A stretch of DNA of 64,000 nt from Myceligenerans indicum. Its GTDB lineage: Bacteria; Actinomycetota; Actinomycetes; Actinomycetales; Cellulomonadaceae. Numbering within the stretch: position 1 is the first letter of the stretch; every line of letters begins with the position of its first letter. The notes below the pieces were generated by a model. That model searched no databases, had not been told where the DNA came from, and was given only the letters and a program-made list of their open reading frames with translations. Positions 1-9,364 of the stretch are shown here, piece by piece. The DNA lies in contig NZ_JABBYC010000013.1 in the NCBI RefSeq assembly GCF_016742955.1, forward strand, positions 33,393 to 97,392. The letters are read 5' to 3'. Made by a program: the position numbers and the translations under genes.

Positions 1-492
1 CGCCGCGAGCTCCTTCGCGAGCCCGAGATCGGCCACGAGCACCTGTTGCGGCCCTGTCGGCCGGTTGCGGAAGAGCACGTTCCCGGGAGTGAGGTCGCGG
101 TGCACGATCTGCGCGTCGTGCAGCACCTGCACCCCTGAGGCGATCTGCGCCAGCAGCCACAGACACAGCTCCACCTCGAGCGGGCCGGACTCGAGCCGGT
201 CGCGCAGGCTCCCCCCGTCGGCCCAGCCGAGGACCACGTACGGACGGCCGTCCGGCAGTTCGTCGAAGGCATGGACCCGCACCAGATGGTCGTCCTCGAG
301 CCGCCACAGCAGGCGCGCCTCCTCGACGAAGCGCTCCCGCACCCGCAGGTCATGACTCCAGTTCTCGGCCAGCACCTTGATCGCCACACGGGCATCGAGC
401 ACCTCGTCGTGGCCGAGCCAGACCGTCGCGAACGACCCTGCGCCAAGCACCCGCTCGATGCGATAGCGGCCGATGCGCTCAGGATGCTCCAT
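1..492 (-). CDS. Ser/Thr protein kinase, N-lobe and catalytic loop only (cut by window edge)
   Basis: The first 164 residues of a Hanks-type kinase read leftward off the window. Visible are the glycine-rich loop GAGSFATVW (17-25), VAIKV with Lys39, and a helix-C Glu near residue 58. The catalytic loop is HRDLTPGN (131-138): Asp133 and Asn138 are kept, but the usual Lys of HRDLKPxN is Thr135. The metal-binding motif is DLG (155-157), not DFG. The start ATG at 492 lies 7 nt from a TAGCCT hexamer, so the transcript is probably leaderless. The rest of the protein, including any transmembrane or sensor part, lies outside the window. The substrate is unknown. The Thr-for-Lys change may lower or alter phosphotransfer; that is inference. 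Confidence 0.85.
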   Translation of the reverse strand, partial: MEHPERIGRYRIERVLGAGSFATVWLGHDEVLDARVAIKVLAENWSHDLRVRERFVEEARLLWRLEDDHLVRVHAFDELPDGRPYVVLGWADGGSLRDRLESGPLEVELCLWLLAQIASGVQVLHDAQIVHRDLTPGNVLFRNRPTGPQQVLVADLGLAKELAA

Positions 493-499
493 GGTCAGA

Positions 500-505
500 A
501 GGCTA
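500..505 (-). promoter_or_regulatory. -10-like TAGCCT for kinase
   Basis: TAGCCT ends 7 nt before the ATG at 492, leaving no room for a Shine-Dalgarno; a leaderless mRNA is inferred. Confidence 0.45.
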
Positions 506-534
506 TCGACCGGACCGGAGGAGACCGGGTGAAA

Positions 535-565
535 GCCTGCCCGTCGGCACACGAGGCGGGCAGGC
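535..565. terminator. hairpin after lipase gene
   Basis: Nine-base perfect arms (535-543 and 557-565) with a 13-nt loop, 95 bp past the lipase stop and just upstream of the kinase promoter. There is no T-run, so termination is inferred from position only. Confidence 0.35.
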
Positions 566-659
566 CGCTCACGTCGCGGAGGACGGCACGACGGCGGCCG
601 CGGGCCTTCCGCGCACCGTTCGTGCCACCCACCGCGAGGTGGATGCCCCGGCGGACCGG

Positions 660-2150
660 TCAGCAGGTGGGGTAGAACGGCCGGTCGCGGAACCGCCGCT
701 CGACGAACGTGACCACGCTCGGGGCGGCCGTCGCCATCGTGGTGACATGCTCCCCCAGGTGCCACTGCCAGTACACGCCGGCGCCCGCCGCGCAGTACTC
801 GTCGCGCAGCGTCACGGCCTGGCCCCGTGGCACGATCTCGTCGAACAGCCCGTGGTAGAGGAAGATCGGTACGTCGGGCGGGTTGCCCCCCGCGCGGTTC
901 TGGCCGAACCGCGCCTGCCACGCGTCCGTGTGGCGCGGGTCCGCGTCGGTGTAGACGTCGATGTCCTGCAGCGCATACGCGAGCGCCATGTCGACGCACG
1001 CGTCCTGCGCCTCCTCGTACAGGCGCTCTCCCCGCTCGTTGAGGTAGGCGTGCAGGTCCAGGTCAGGGTAGGCGGCGTCGTACCCGAACGCGGCGAGCAG
1101 CATGAACCCGAACCCGACCCCGCCGTTCAGCCGCTCCGACACCGCGGTGAGGTCTGCGGGTACCCCGCCGGCCGCCACCCCGACGACGTCGAGCTCCGGT
1201 GCGTACGTCTGCCACAGCTCACCCGCCCAGACGGCACCGCCGCCTCCCTGCGAGTAGCCGGCGATCGCCACCTTGCCGCCGGGCTCCAGCCCGGACTCGG
1301 TCAGGTTCGTCGCCGCGCGCACCATGTCGAGCACCACGCGGCCCTGCGACTGGCCGACCATGTAGGTGTGCAGGCCGGGCGTCCCCAGACCCTCGTAGTC
1401 GGTGATCACCACCGCATACCCCTTGAGCAGGAAGGGCTCGATGAGCGGCCGCTCGTAGTCCAGCCAGCGCGACGGCGCGCAGTCGTCGCCGATGCCCCGC
1501 GTCCCCGGAGCCACGGTCACGATCGGGCGCGGCCCCTCGCCGTACCAGGCGTGATGCGGCACCAGGACCCGCCCGGTCACGGGGATGTCCTGACCGGTGG
1601 CGTTCGTCGAGTGGTACATGACCATCCAGGTGCGCGCGTCCAGGCCGACAGCCTGCTCGCGGACCTTGATCAGCTCACCGTCCGCGCCGTCGCCCAGGTC
1701 TGCCGGCGGGTCGTAGAAGGGGTCGGGCGGGACGGGAAAGATCGTGCCGGACCGGTAGACGCCGTCGTCGTCGGGCACGGCGGCCGACGACGGGTCGGTG
1801 AGCTCGCCCGTGCCGGGATCGGTGGGCGCGGGGTCTGACGGTGCAGGATCGGACGAGGAGCCGACGGCGGACTGGGTGACGGCGGCGGACGAGGTGCCGG
1901 CGGCGGACGAGGTGCCGGCGGCGGATGAGGTGCCGGCGGCGGATGAGGTGCCGGCGGCGGCGTCCAGGAGCATGGCGTCGGCGTGGGTGGCACCGGCGGG
2001 CGCTGCCGCGTGGGTGGCATTGGCGGCGTGTGCGGCGGTCGGCACGAGTGGCAGGACGAGGGCCGCGGCCGTCGCCAGAGCGAGTCCGTGACGCCGGGAT
2101 CTCCGGGCGCCGCCAGGGGCACGGTGTCGAGAAGGGTGTCTGTCCAACAT
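660..2150 (-). CDS. secreted LIP-family lipase / alpha-beta hydrolase
   Basis: A 496-residue exported hydrolase. Residues 1-43 form a long signal peptide (Arg-rich, then Ala/Leu core, cleavage near AHA-A). A Ser/Ala/Pro/Asp-rich linker (60-128) holds a hexapeptide GTSSAA repeated four times. The catalytic domain follows, with nucleophile Ser300 in GYSQGG, Asp437 in GLFDEIVP and His468 in LGEH, the order expected for secretory lipases (LIP family). These cleave esters or triacylglycerols outside the cell; the substrate here is unknown. The ATG at 2150 was chosen over an upstream in-frame start because a GAAGGAG ribosome-binding site lies 8 nt before it and the signal peptide begins there. A palindromic operator (2215-2246) sits upstream, so repression by a TetR-like protein is plausible. 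Confidence 0.85.
   Translation of the reverse strand: MLDRHPSRHRAPGGARRSRRHGLALATAAALVLPLVPTAAHAANATHAAAPAGATHADAMLLDAAAGTSSAAGTSSAAGTSSAAGTSSAAVTQSAVGSSSDPAPSDPAPTDPGTGELTDPSSAAVPDDDGVYRSGTIFPVPPDPFYDPPADLGDGADGELIKVREQAVGLDARTWMVMYHSTNATGQDIPVTGRVLVPHHAWYGEGPRPIVTVAPGTRGIGDDCAPSRWLDYERPLIEPFLLKGYAVVITDYEGLGTPGLHTYMVGQSQGRVVLDMVRAATNLTESGLEPGGKVAIAGYSQGGGGAVWAGELWQTYAPELDVVGVAAGGVPADLTAVSERLNGGVGFGFMLLAAFGYDAAYPDLDLHAYLNERGERLYEEAQDACVDMALAYALQDIDVYTDADPRHTDAWQARFGQNRAGGNPPDVPIFLYHGLFDEIVPRGQAVTLRDEYCAAGAGVYWQWHLGEHVTTMATAAPSVVTFVERRFRDRPFYPTC
1891..1962 (-). repeat. four 18-bp tandem repeats in lipase linker
   Basis: Copies at 1891-1908, 1909-1926, 1927-1944 and 1945-1962 differ only in the last bases and encode the GTSSAA hexapeptide. 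A degenerate fifth copy precedes them. Copy number probably varies among strains. Confidence 0.85.
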
Positions 2151-2214
2151 GGATGCCTCTCCTTCGAGGTCGTCCTCGGACACTCGGCGCTGAGCGTCCG
2201 GCCCGGCGAGCCGA

Positions 2215-2246
2215 GCGCTACTTACTGTAACTACAATAAGTAGCGC
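2215..2246. promoter_or_regulatory. palindromic operator upstream of lipase
   Basis: GCGCTACTTA (2215-2224) and TAAGTAGCGC (2237-2246) are perfect inverted repeats around a 12-nt AT-rich centre, in an otherwise GC-rich leader about 65-95 bp before the lipase start. The shape suits a TetR-family dimer pair; the cognate regulator is not in this window. Confidence 0.55.
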
Positions 2247-2313
2247 CGCCAAGACGTCACCGCAGGTCCGGCCATCGGAGAGGACTGCTCCGCGGCCAGC
2301 GGCGGCGGCTCAC

Positions 2314-2430
2314 GGGCCGCGGGCCGCGGGCCGCGGGCCGCGGGTTTCGGCCAACGGGCAGCGGGCCGCAGGTTTCGGGCCGCAGGTTTCGGGCCGCAGG
2401 TTTCGGGCCGCGGGTTTCGGGCCGCAGGCT
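2314..2430. repeat. gggccgc heptamer / gggccgcaggtttc tandem array
   Basis: Four gggccgc heptamers (2314-2341) are followed by 14-mers at 2363-2376, 2377-2390, 2391-2404 and 2405-2418, then a partial copy to 2430. It is non-coding and lies between two genes on the same strand. Confidence 0.8.
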
Positions 2431-2518
2431 ACTGACAGCAGCGGGCAGCACGCAGCGGGCCACGGGCTACTGGCAGCACGTGGGTGCGGGCCGCGGCGCA
2501 GGCGGTGTCAGACGGACG

Positions 2519-3142
2519 TCATCGGGGCAGGCTCAGGGCCTTCGGAGCCGCCGGCGCGCGTTCGGCGCGCTCCACGAGGGCTGCGGCGGCGGCCGCGAGA
2601 GGGACGAGCACCAGGTTGCCGAGCAGCATCGTGCGGAAGAAAGGCAGGCCGGCAACGTAGGACGCGAGGAGCCCGTCCAGGCCCGGCGCGTAGAACGTAC
2701 CTCTCGCCTGCAGCCACACACCGAAGTTGGTCCACAGGAAGAACCAGATCGAGCCTCCCACCCCGAGCCCGAACGCAGCCCCGAGGCGGCGCCACCCCGC
2801 GCTGCGCCGCACGAGCAGCGCCCCGGCGCCGATCACAGCCCAGGCCGTCCAGGTGAACACCAGGATCGACGTGTTGCCGAGCAGCGCATCGCTCACCGCG
2901 GCAGCGGCGAACGGCACCAGCACGGCCGCGCGATGCCGCAGGATGACGGCCGTGAAGAACGTCGCCGCGGTGATCAGCTCCAGGTTCGGTGGCGCGCCCA
3001 GATCCGCGCGCACCAGCCGCCACACCACCGCGAGCGCCACGACGGCGACCGCGAGCGCCGGCCGCCACCAGCGCCGGGCGAGCTCCGCGAGCGTCAGGTC
3101 GCGTGCAGGTGCCGCGTCGACGGCGGACCGGGCGCCCCGCAT
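2519..3142 (-). CDS. DUF6580-like integral membrane protein
   Basis: 207 residues with about five hydrophobic segments. The pattern fits DUF6580 (compared with S-components of ECF transporters): PPNLELITAATFF (51-63), a conserved SDALLGN (84-90), FFLWTNFGVW (134-143) and AGLPFF (164-169). Its ATG shares one base with the TGA of the upstream DUF4430 lipoprotein gene (TGATG at 3140-3144), so the two are translationally coupled. DUF4430 is the fold of the transcobalamin C-terminal domain. The pair could therefore capture and import a corrinoid or similar vitamin; that is inference. No ATPase gene is beside them. Confidence 0.7.
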   Translation of the reverse strand: MRGARSAVDAAPARDLTLAELARRWWRPALAVAVVALAVVWRLVRADLGAPPNLELITAATFFTAVILRHRAAVLVPFAAAAVSDALLGNTSILVFTWTAWAVIGAGALLVRRSAGWRRLGAAFGLGVGGSIWFFLWTNFGVWLQARGTFYAPGLDGLLASYVAGLPFFRTMLLGNLVLVPLAAAAAALVERAERAPAAPKALSLPR

Positions 3143-3543
3143 CAGAACGTCTCCAGCTTCCAGGTGATCTCCTGGCCGTCCTCGGTCTCGAGCGCGCCGG
3201 CGCCCTCCGTGGCCTGCTCGCCGTCCACGTAGAGCGCCCAGAACTCGTTCTCGCCGTCGTCCGCGGTGTAGCCGCAGATGGCGGTGACGAAGGCCATCTC
3301 GCCCTCACCGCTGGTCTCGGCGCTCGGGTCGTTCTCCAGCAGCAGATCGAGAGCGGTCTCGCCGTCCTCGCCCGCGTAGGTGAAGTCTTCCTTCTCGGAG
3401 CAGGCCAGGGCGAGGCCGCCGGGAGCGGACGCGGTGGGATCGGCCTCGTCGTTGCCCTCGCCGCCGGAACCGCAGGCCGCAAGGAGCGCGACGGCAGCGG
3501 CCGCGGCGAGCATCTTCAGGGACGGGACGGTGGTGCTTTGCAT
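3142..3543 (-). CDS. DUF4430-domain lipoprotein
   Basis: A short exported protein with a signal sequence ending in the lipobox LLAAC, so it is lipid-anchored outside the membrane. An acidic Gly/Asp-rich linker follows, then a small beta domain ending in EFWALYVDGEQATEGAG and EDGQEITWKLETF, which resembles DUF4430 (transcobalamin-like C-terminal). In that fold the domain packs on cobalamin. The gene precedes and overlaps the DUF6580 membrane gene by one base. An in-frame GTG at 3549 lies 6 nt after a TACGAT hexamer and may be the true, leaderless start; it would add only two residues. Ligand and partner are unproven. Confidence 0.72.
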   Translation of the reverse strand: MQSTTVPSLKMLAAAAAVALLAACGSGGEGNDEADPTASAPGGLALACSEKEDFTYAGEDGETALDLLLENDPSAETSGEGEMAFVTAICGYTADDGENEFWALYVDGEQATEGAGALETEDGQEITWKLETF

Positions 3544-3555
3544 GGTCACGGGACA

Positions 3556-3561
3556 ATCGTA
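3556..3561 (-). promoter_or_regulatory. -10-like TACGAT for DUF4430-DUF6580 operon
   Basis: TACGAT ends 6 nt before GTG 3549 and 12 nt before ATG 3543. Confidence 0.45.
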
Positions 3562-3651
3562 GGAACGAGGACGGCCTGAGCGCACATGTGTCTCGCGAAC
3601 CGCCCCGCGACGGACGGCGGCACTTGGGCCGGTGCGCGCCGTCCGCGCCGG

Positions 3652-5790
3652 TCAGACGTCGATCCGCTCGCGGTCCAGCTCGCTCGCGCCGTCGATGATG
3701 AATTTCTTGCGCGGCGCCACGTCCGACCCCATCAGCAGGTCGAACACGCGCTCGGCGGCCTCGGCGTGCTCGGCGGTGACGCGCCGCAGCGTGCGGTGAC
3801 GCGGGCTCATCGTGGTCTCCGCGAGCTGGTCCGCATCCATCTCACCGAGGCCCTTGTAGCGCTGGATGTCGTCCTTGTAGCGCCGCCCTGCCTTGTCGAG
3901 CCTGCGCAGGGTGGTCTGCAACTCCGCCTCGGAGTACGTGTAGATGTACTCCGTCTTGCGCCGCCCGCTCGCGGGCAGCTCCACCCGGTGCAGCGGCGGA
4001 ACGGCCGCGAACACGCGGCCGGCCTCGATGAGCGGCTTCATGTAGCGGTAGAAGAGTGTGAGCAGCAGGGTGCGGATGTGGGCGCCGTCGACGTCGGCGT
4101 CAGTCATCAGCACGACCTTGCCGTAGCGGGCCGCCTCGAGGTCGAACGAGCGCCCCGACCCGGCGCCGAGCACCTGGATGATGGCGGCACACTCGGCGTT
4201 GCGCAGCATGTCGCTGATGGATGCCTTCTGGACGTTGAGGATCTTGCCGCGGATGGGCAGCAGCGCCTGGAAGTCACTGGAGCGGGCCAGCTTCGCGGTG
4301 CCGAGGGCCGAGTCACCCTCCACGATGAACAGCTCGGACCTGTTGACGTCGTCGCTGCGGCAGTCGGCGAGCTTGGCCGGCAGGGAGGAGGTTTCCAGCG
4401 CGTTCTTGCGCCGACTGATCTCCTTCTGCTTGCGCGCGGTGATGCGGGCTCGCATCTCGGCGACGACCTTCTCCAGGAGGAGCGCGGCCTGCGTCTTGTC
4501 GTCCCGCTTGGCCGAGGTCAGGTGCGCGTGGATCTCCTTCTCCACGACGCGCGAGACGATCTGCCGGACCGGGCCGGTGCCGAGGACCTCCTTGGTCTGG
4601 CCCTCGAACTGCGGCTCCGCGAGGCGGACGGTGACCACGGCGGTCAGTCCGGCCAGGGCATCGTCCTTCTCGATGCGCTCGCCGTTGTCCTTGGTGGACA
4701 CCTTGAGCTTGCGGGCGTTCGTCTCGACCGCCTTGCGCAGCACCTTGAGGAGACCCTGCTCGAAACCGGTCTGGTGGGTGCCGCCCTTGGGGGTGGAGAT
4801 GATGTTGACGAAGGAGCGCACCTCGGTCTCGTAGCCGGTTCCCCACCGCAGGGCCACGTCGACCTCGCAGTCGCGCTGGACCGCCTGCGGGGTCATGTGC
4901 CCCTTCTCGTCCAGGACGGGGACCGTCTCGGAGAACGTGCCCGAGCCCTGCAACCGCCAGATCGCCGTCACCGGCACGTCCGGGGCGAGGTGCTCGACGA
5001 AGTCGACGACGCCGCCTTCGTGCTTGAACACCTCCTCGTGGACACCCGACTCCCCGGGCGTTCCCGGCAGGCCGCGCTCGTCACGGATGCGGAGCTCCAG
5101 GCCCGGCACCAGGAAACTGGTCTGCCGGGCGCGGGTGACGAGCTCGTCGTAGCTGAAGACGGCCGTCTTGGGGAAGATCTGCCGGTCCGCCCAGTACCGC
5201 ACGCGGGTGCCCGTCACGCCCCGCTTCACCTTGCCCACCACGGCGAGCTCGGAGTGGTCGGTGAACGGCTCGAACGGCACGTCCGGGCTCGCGCCGGACG
5301 GCGGGTCCGCGAACAGCCCCGGCTCGCCGCGGTGGAACGTCATCCGGTGCGTCTTGCCGCCGCGGTCGACCTCGACGTCGAGGCGCGCGGACAACGCGTT
5401 GACCACCGAGGCGCCCACGCCGTGCAGACCGCCGGAGGCCGCGTAGGAACCGCCGCCGAACTTCCCGCCCGCGTGCAGCTTCGTGTAGACGACCTCGACG
5501 CCGGACAGCCCGGTCTTGGGCTCGACGTCGACCGGGATCCCGCGCCCGTCGTCCGTGACCGTCACCGAGGAGTCGGCGTGGAGCACGACGTCGATGCGCG
5601 TGGCGTACCCGCCCAGCGCCTCGTCGACGGAGTTGTCGATGATCTCCCACAGGCAGTGCATGAGGCCACGCGAATCGGTGGTCCCGATGTACATGCCGGG
5701 GCGCTTGCGCACCGCCTCCAGGCCCTCCAGGACGGAGAGGTGCCGGGCGGTGTAGCTGGATTCCTTCTCAGGACGGGCGGTCGCGGTCAC
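3652..5790 (-). CDS. parE: type IIA DNA topoisomerase subunit B (ParE/GyrB-like)
   Basis: 712 residues with the full subunit-B architecture. The GHKL ATPase has WEIIDNSVDEA (48-58), DDGRGIPV and GGLHGVGASVVNALS. The transducer domain follows. The TOPRIM domain has FIVEGDSALG and MTDADVDGAHI, with the catalytic Glu and the DxD metal ligands. A C-terminal segment has YKGLGEMD. The protein uses ATP to drive strand passage with a ParC/GyrA partner encoded elsewhere. In Streptomyces a ParE-type gene lies close to hrdB; here the gene is also close to the principal sigma factor, which favours topoisomerase IV over the oriC-linked gyrB. The GTG start at 5790 is 7 nt from TACGCT. A second GyrB in the genome would support the ParE call. 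Confidence 0.9.
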   Translation of the reverse strand: MTATARPEKESSYTARHLSVLEGLEAVRKRPGMYIGTTDSRGLMHCLWEIIDNSVDEALGGYATRIDVVLHADSSVTVTDDGRGIPVDVEPKTGLSGVEVVYTKLHAGGKFGGGSYAASGGLHGVGASVVNALSARLDVEVDRGGKTHRMTFHRGEPGLFADPPSGASPDVPFEPFTDHSELAVVGKVKRGVTGTRVRYWADRQIFPKTAVFSYDELVTRARQTSFLVPGLELRIRDERGLPGTPGESGVHEEVFKHEGGVVDFVEHLAPDVPVTAIWRLQGSGTFSETVPVLDEKGHMTPQAVQRDCEVDVALRWGTGYETEVRSFVNIISTPKGGTHQTGFEQGLLKVLRKAVETNARKLKVSTKDNGERIEKDDALAGLTAVVTVRLAEPQFEGQTKEVLGTGPVRQIVSRVVEKEIHAHLTSAKRDDKTQAALLLEKVVAEMRARITARKQKEISRRKNALETSSLPAKLADCRSDDVNRSELFIVEGDSALGTAKLARSSDFQALLPIRGKILNVQKASISDMLRNAECAAIIQVLGAGSGRSFDLEAARYGKVVLMTDADVDGAHIRTLLLTLFYRYMKPLIEAGRVFAAVPPLHRVELPASGRRKTEYIYTYSEAELQTTLRRLDKAGRRYKDDIQRYKGLGEMDADQLAETTMSPRHRTLRRVTAEHAEAAERVFDLLMGSDVAPRKKFIIDGASELDRERIDV

Positions 5791-5797
5791 GGGGCAC

Positions 5798-5803
5798 AGC
5801 GTA
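5798..5803 (-). promoter_or_regulatory. -10-like TACGCT for parE
   Basis: TACGCT ends 7 nt before GTG 5790. Confidence 0.45.
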
Positions 5804-6061
5804 GACGAGGTGGCCGACACGTTGTGCCCGCCACGCAGGACAGACGCGCATAGACGCATAGCGGACGTCGCCGAGCGGTGTCTCCTGGCGAGCGTGAACC
5901 CGCCCGCAGACGTCGTCGTGCGCCGCCCCCGCTCGGTGATTCATCCCTCAGCGCAATCCGGGCTCCGGGGCTACGGGAACTGTGAGGCACACCGCTATGC
6001 TCACGGCGAAAGCGGGGCCCTGCGGGGATGGGACCCGACGGACCGATGGTTGGATAGGGGC

Positions 6062-6271
6062 GTGACGACCATGACCACCGAACAGCTCACCGCCGCCGAC
6101 CGTTGCGACCGCTGCGGGGCCCAGGCCTACGTGCGAGTCGTCCTTCCCACGGGCGAACTGCTCTTCTGCGGCCACCACGCCCGTGCGCACCAGCCCGCCT
6201 ACGCAGGCGTGGCCACCCACGTCCAGGACGAGACCGACAGGCTGCTCGCCGAGCACGGCCAGCAGAGCTGA
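6062..6271 (+). CDS. small zinc-ribbon protein, DUF7455
   Basis: 69 residues with CDRCGAQAYVRV near the N-terminus and FCGHHARAH 19 residues later. This CxxC plus CxHH set likely binds one zinc ion. Homologues lie beside the principal sigma factor and ParE genes in many actinobacteria (DUF7455), as here, but their role is not known. GTG 6062 and ATG 6071 are both possible starts; GTG gives an MTTMTTEQL N-terminus, and the AGGGG just upstream is better spaced for the ATG. A strong hairpin follows the stop. Confidence 0.75.
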   Translation: MTTMTTEQLTAADRCDRCGAQAYVRVVLPTGELLFCGHHARAHQPAYAGVATHVQDETDRLLAEHGQQS

Positions 6272-6290
6272 CACCTGACCAACCCGAAAC

Positions 6291-6322
6291 GGCGGGGCAC
6301 CTCCACACGGAGGTGCCCCGCC
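6291..6322. terminator. 14-bp perfect hairpin
   Basis: Arms 6291-6304 and 6309-6322 pair without mismatch around acac, 19 bp after the DUF7455 stop. It separates this gene from the convergent sigma-factor gene. Confidence 0.7.
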
Positions 6323-6358
6323 GTCGTCGTCCACAAGCAGGTGCCACCTGCCGCCACA

Positions 6359-6399
6359 CGCGAACGGCCGGCTCCCCGGAAGGGAGCCGGCCGTTCGCG
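6359..6399. terminator. 18-bp perfect hairpin after sigma factor gene
   Basis: Arms 6359-6376 and 6382-6399 are perfectly complementary with a 5-nt loop, 26 bp past the sigma-factor stop. With the neighbouring hairpin it insulates two convergent genes. Confidence 0.7.
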
Positions 6400-6425
6400 C
6401 GGTGCGGTCGCGGTCCGGTCGCGGA

Positions 6426-8132
<1,707 letters not shown>

Positions 8133-8468
8133 CGAGGATCCGGTGGTTCCGCTGCCGGGGCCTGCACTGGACCTCGTCGTGATCGGCAACGAACAAGGGA
8201 TATTGTACCGTCGGCACCCTTGCACGCCTCATCCGACGTGGCCAGCGCAGATGTCTCTGGGCTCATCTCACAGCCTCATACGCGCGGAGCCCGCAGACAG
8301 CGGGCGTTCTTCCCGGGTTCTCGCTTCGTTCTTCAGGGATAGAGAGTCAACGAACCAGGCAGCGCAATGATTCCCGCGAAGGCACCCTCCGGGACGACGA
8401 CGGCTTCCTCGCGCCACGGGGGTGCGCTGCTCCCGGGAGGTCACGTCCACGACCGTGGAAGAGGAAGC
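8133..8468. other. non-coding region between sigA and SARP pseudogene
   Basis: 336 bp between divergent genes. It holds a -10-like TACAAT (8202-8207, minus strand) for sigA and, near 8450-8466, an AGAGGAAGC ribosome-binding site for the rightward pseudogene. No convincing -35 or further gene was seen. Confidence 0.5.
8202..8207 (-). promoter_or_regulatory. -10-like TACAAT upstream of sigA
   Basis: A near-consensus -10, 70 bp before the sigA start; the -35 position has no good match. Confidence 0.4.
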
Positions 8469-8863
8469 ATGAGGTTTCGAGTCCTGGGGCCCCTGGTGGC
8501 CACCGGTCTGACGACGCGCGGCACGATCTCGGCGGCGATGCCGCGACAGGTTCTCGCCGTGCTGCTGCTCCACCACGGCCGGACGGTGGCCGTGGACACG
8601 CTGGTGGACGAGCTCTGGGGCTCCCATCCGCCCAGGCCGGCACGCCGGTGCTGGAGTCTCACGTCGTACACGTCGTACAGGACCGGCTCCGGCCGCACGA
8701 GCAGCTGACCGAAACGGCGCTCGGCCTCGGCGAATACCGGGACCTCCTGCCAGAACTGCAAGTTCTCGCCGCCGACAACCCCCTGCACGAGGGGTTCCAC
8801 GCCCAGCTCATGACAGCCCTCTGCGGCGTCGGCGTGCCCCGGCAGGTGACCGACGATCGGTGC
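8469..8863 (+). pseudogene. decayed SARP/AfsR-family transcriptional regulator
   Basis: ATG 8469 with a good ribosome-binding site opens a SARP DNA-binding domain: MRFRVLGPLVATG, then RQVLAVLLLHHGRTVAVD and TLVDELWGSHPP. After about residue 57 the frame is wrong. The expected LxSxV continuation is in another frame (VLESHVVHVVQDRLRP, from about 8645). The central part of the bacterial transcriptional activation domain is missing. A late piece, GLGEYRDLLPELQVLA then NPLHEGFHAQLMTALCG, survives up to about 8830. So there is one frameshift plus an internal deletion of roughly 100 codons, and the 3' end runs into the convergent stress-protein gene. Intact SARPs activate secondary-metabolite clusters; this one is very unlikely to work. 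Confidence 0.8.
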
Positions 8864-8917
8864 GTGCCGGGTCCTGTCTCCGCTCGCGGCTGCCGGCCTA
8901 CCGCACGGCTGCCCGGC

Positions 8918-9274
8918 TCAGACCTTGACCGCCAGCACCGGGCACGGCGCCTCGATGAGGATGCGCTGAGCACCGGACCCGAGGATGAGCTTGCCCACCG
9001 GGCTCCGGCGTCGCAGGCCGATCACCATGAGCTCCGCACCCGTCTCCGTCGCGATCCGCACCAGGTCGTCGGCGAGGTCGCCGCTTCCGGGGGCCAGGCG
9101 AATCTCCACTCCGGCGGCCTCGAGCCGCTCCGTCAGCTCCCCCGGGTCCTGTCCTGCCTCGCCGGGGCCTGCCACCACGACGAGGGGAGCCTTGCGCTGC
9201 TCGGCCTCGGCCACCGCAGCGTCGAGTGCCGCCCGTCCCTCCGGAGTGGCCAGGTTGCCCACGACGATCGTCAT
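8918..9274 (-). CDS. universal stress protein (single UspA domain)
   Basis: 118 residues with a Rossmann-like UspA fold: MTIVVGNLATPEGRAAL at the N-terminus, then ELMVIGLRRRSPVGKLILGS and a closing APCPVLAVKV. The GLRRRSPVGKLILGS stretch corresponds to the nucleotide-binding G-2x-G-9x-G-(S/T) signature. The first position is not the usual Asp-rich ATP motif, so ATP binding is uncertain. ATG 9274 is 8 nt from TAGCGT; a longer upstream reading frame is not protein-like. The role is presumed general stress tolerance. It is transcribed in the same direction as the DUF4192 gene 178 bp upstream. Confidence 0.85.
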   Translation of the reverse strand: MTIVVGNLATPEGRAALDAAVAEAEQRKAPLVVVAGPGEAGQDPGELTERLEAAGVEIRLAPGSGDLADDLVRIATETGAELMVIGLRRRSPVGKLILGSGAQRILIEAPCPVLAVKV

Positions 9275-9282
9275 GGGCACCG

Positions 9283-9288
9283 ACGCTA
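9283..9288 (-). promoter_or_regulatory. -10-like TAGCGT for universal stress protein
   Basis: TAGCGT ends 8 nt before ATG 9274. Confidence 0.4.
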
Positions 9289-9364
9289 CCGGAAAACAAG
9301 CCTGGTCACTCCGCCACGACGGTTCCCCGGACACCACGTCGCCGGGATCGTGCGGTAAGCGCCC

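Larger units (their letters stand above)
2151..2518. other. non-coding region: lipase promoter/operator and GC-rich repeats
   Basis: This 368-bp gap holds the lipase leader and a 10-bp-arm palindrome (2215-2246). It then holds an array of G/C-rich heptamers and 14-mers (2314-2430), followed by the 3' flank of the DUF6580 gene. No credible gene was seen on either strand. Confidence 0.6.

Noticed and set aside
639..1838. 399-residue rightward open frame over the lipase gene
   Set aside because: It is antisense to a secreted lipase with signal peptide and catalytic triad, and its Arg/Val/His-rich translation has no recognisable family; high GC content makes such frames common.
3586..5853. 755-residue rightward frame opposite parE
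   Set aside because: The opposite strand encodes a complete topoisomerase subunit; this frame is its shadow.
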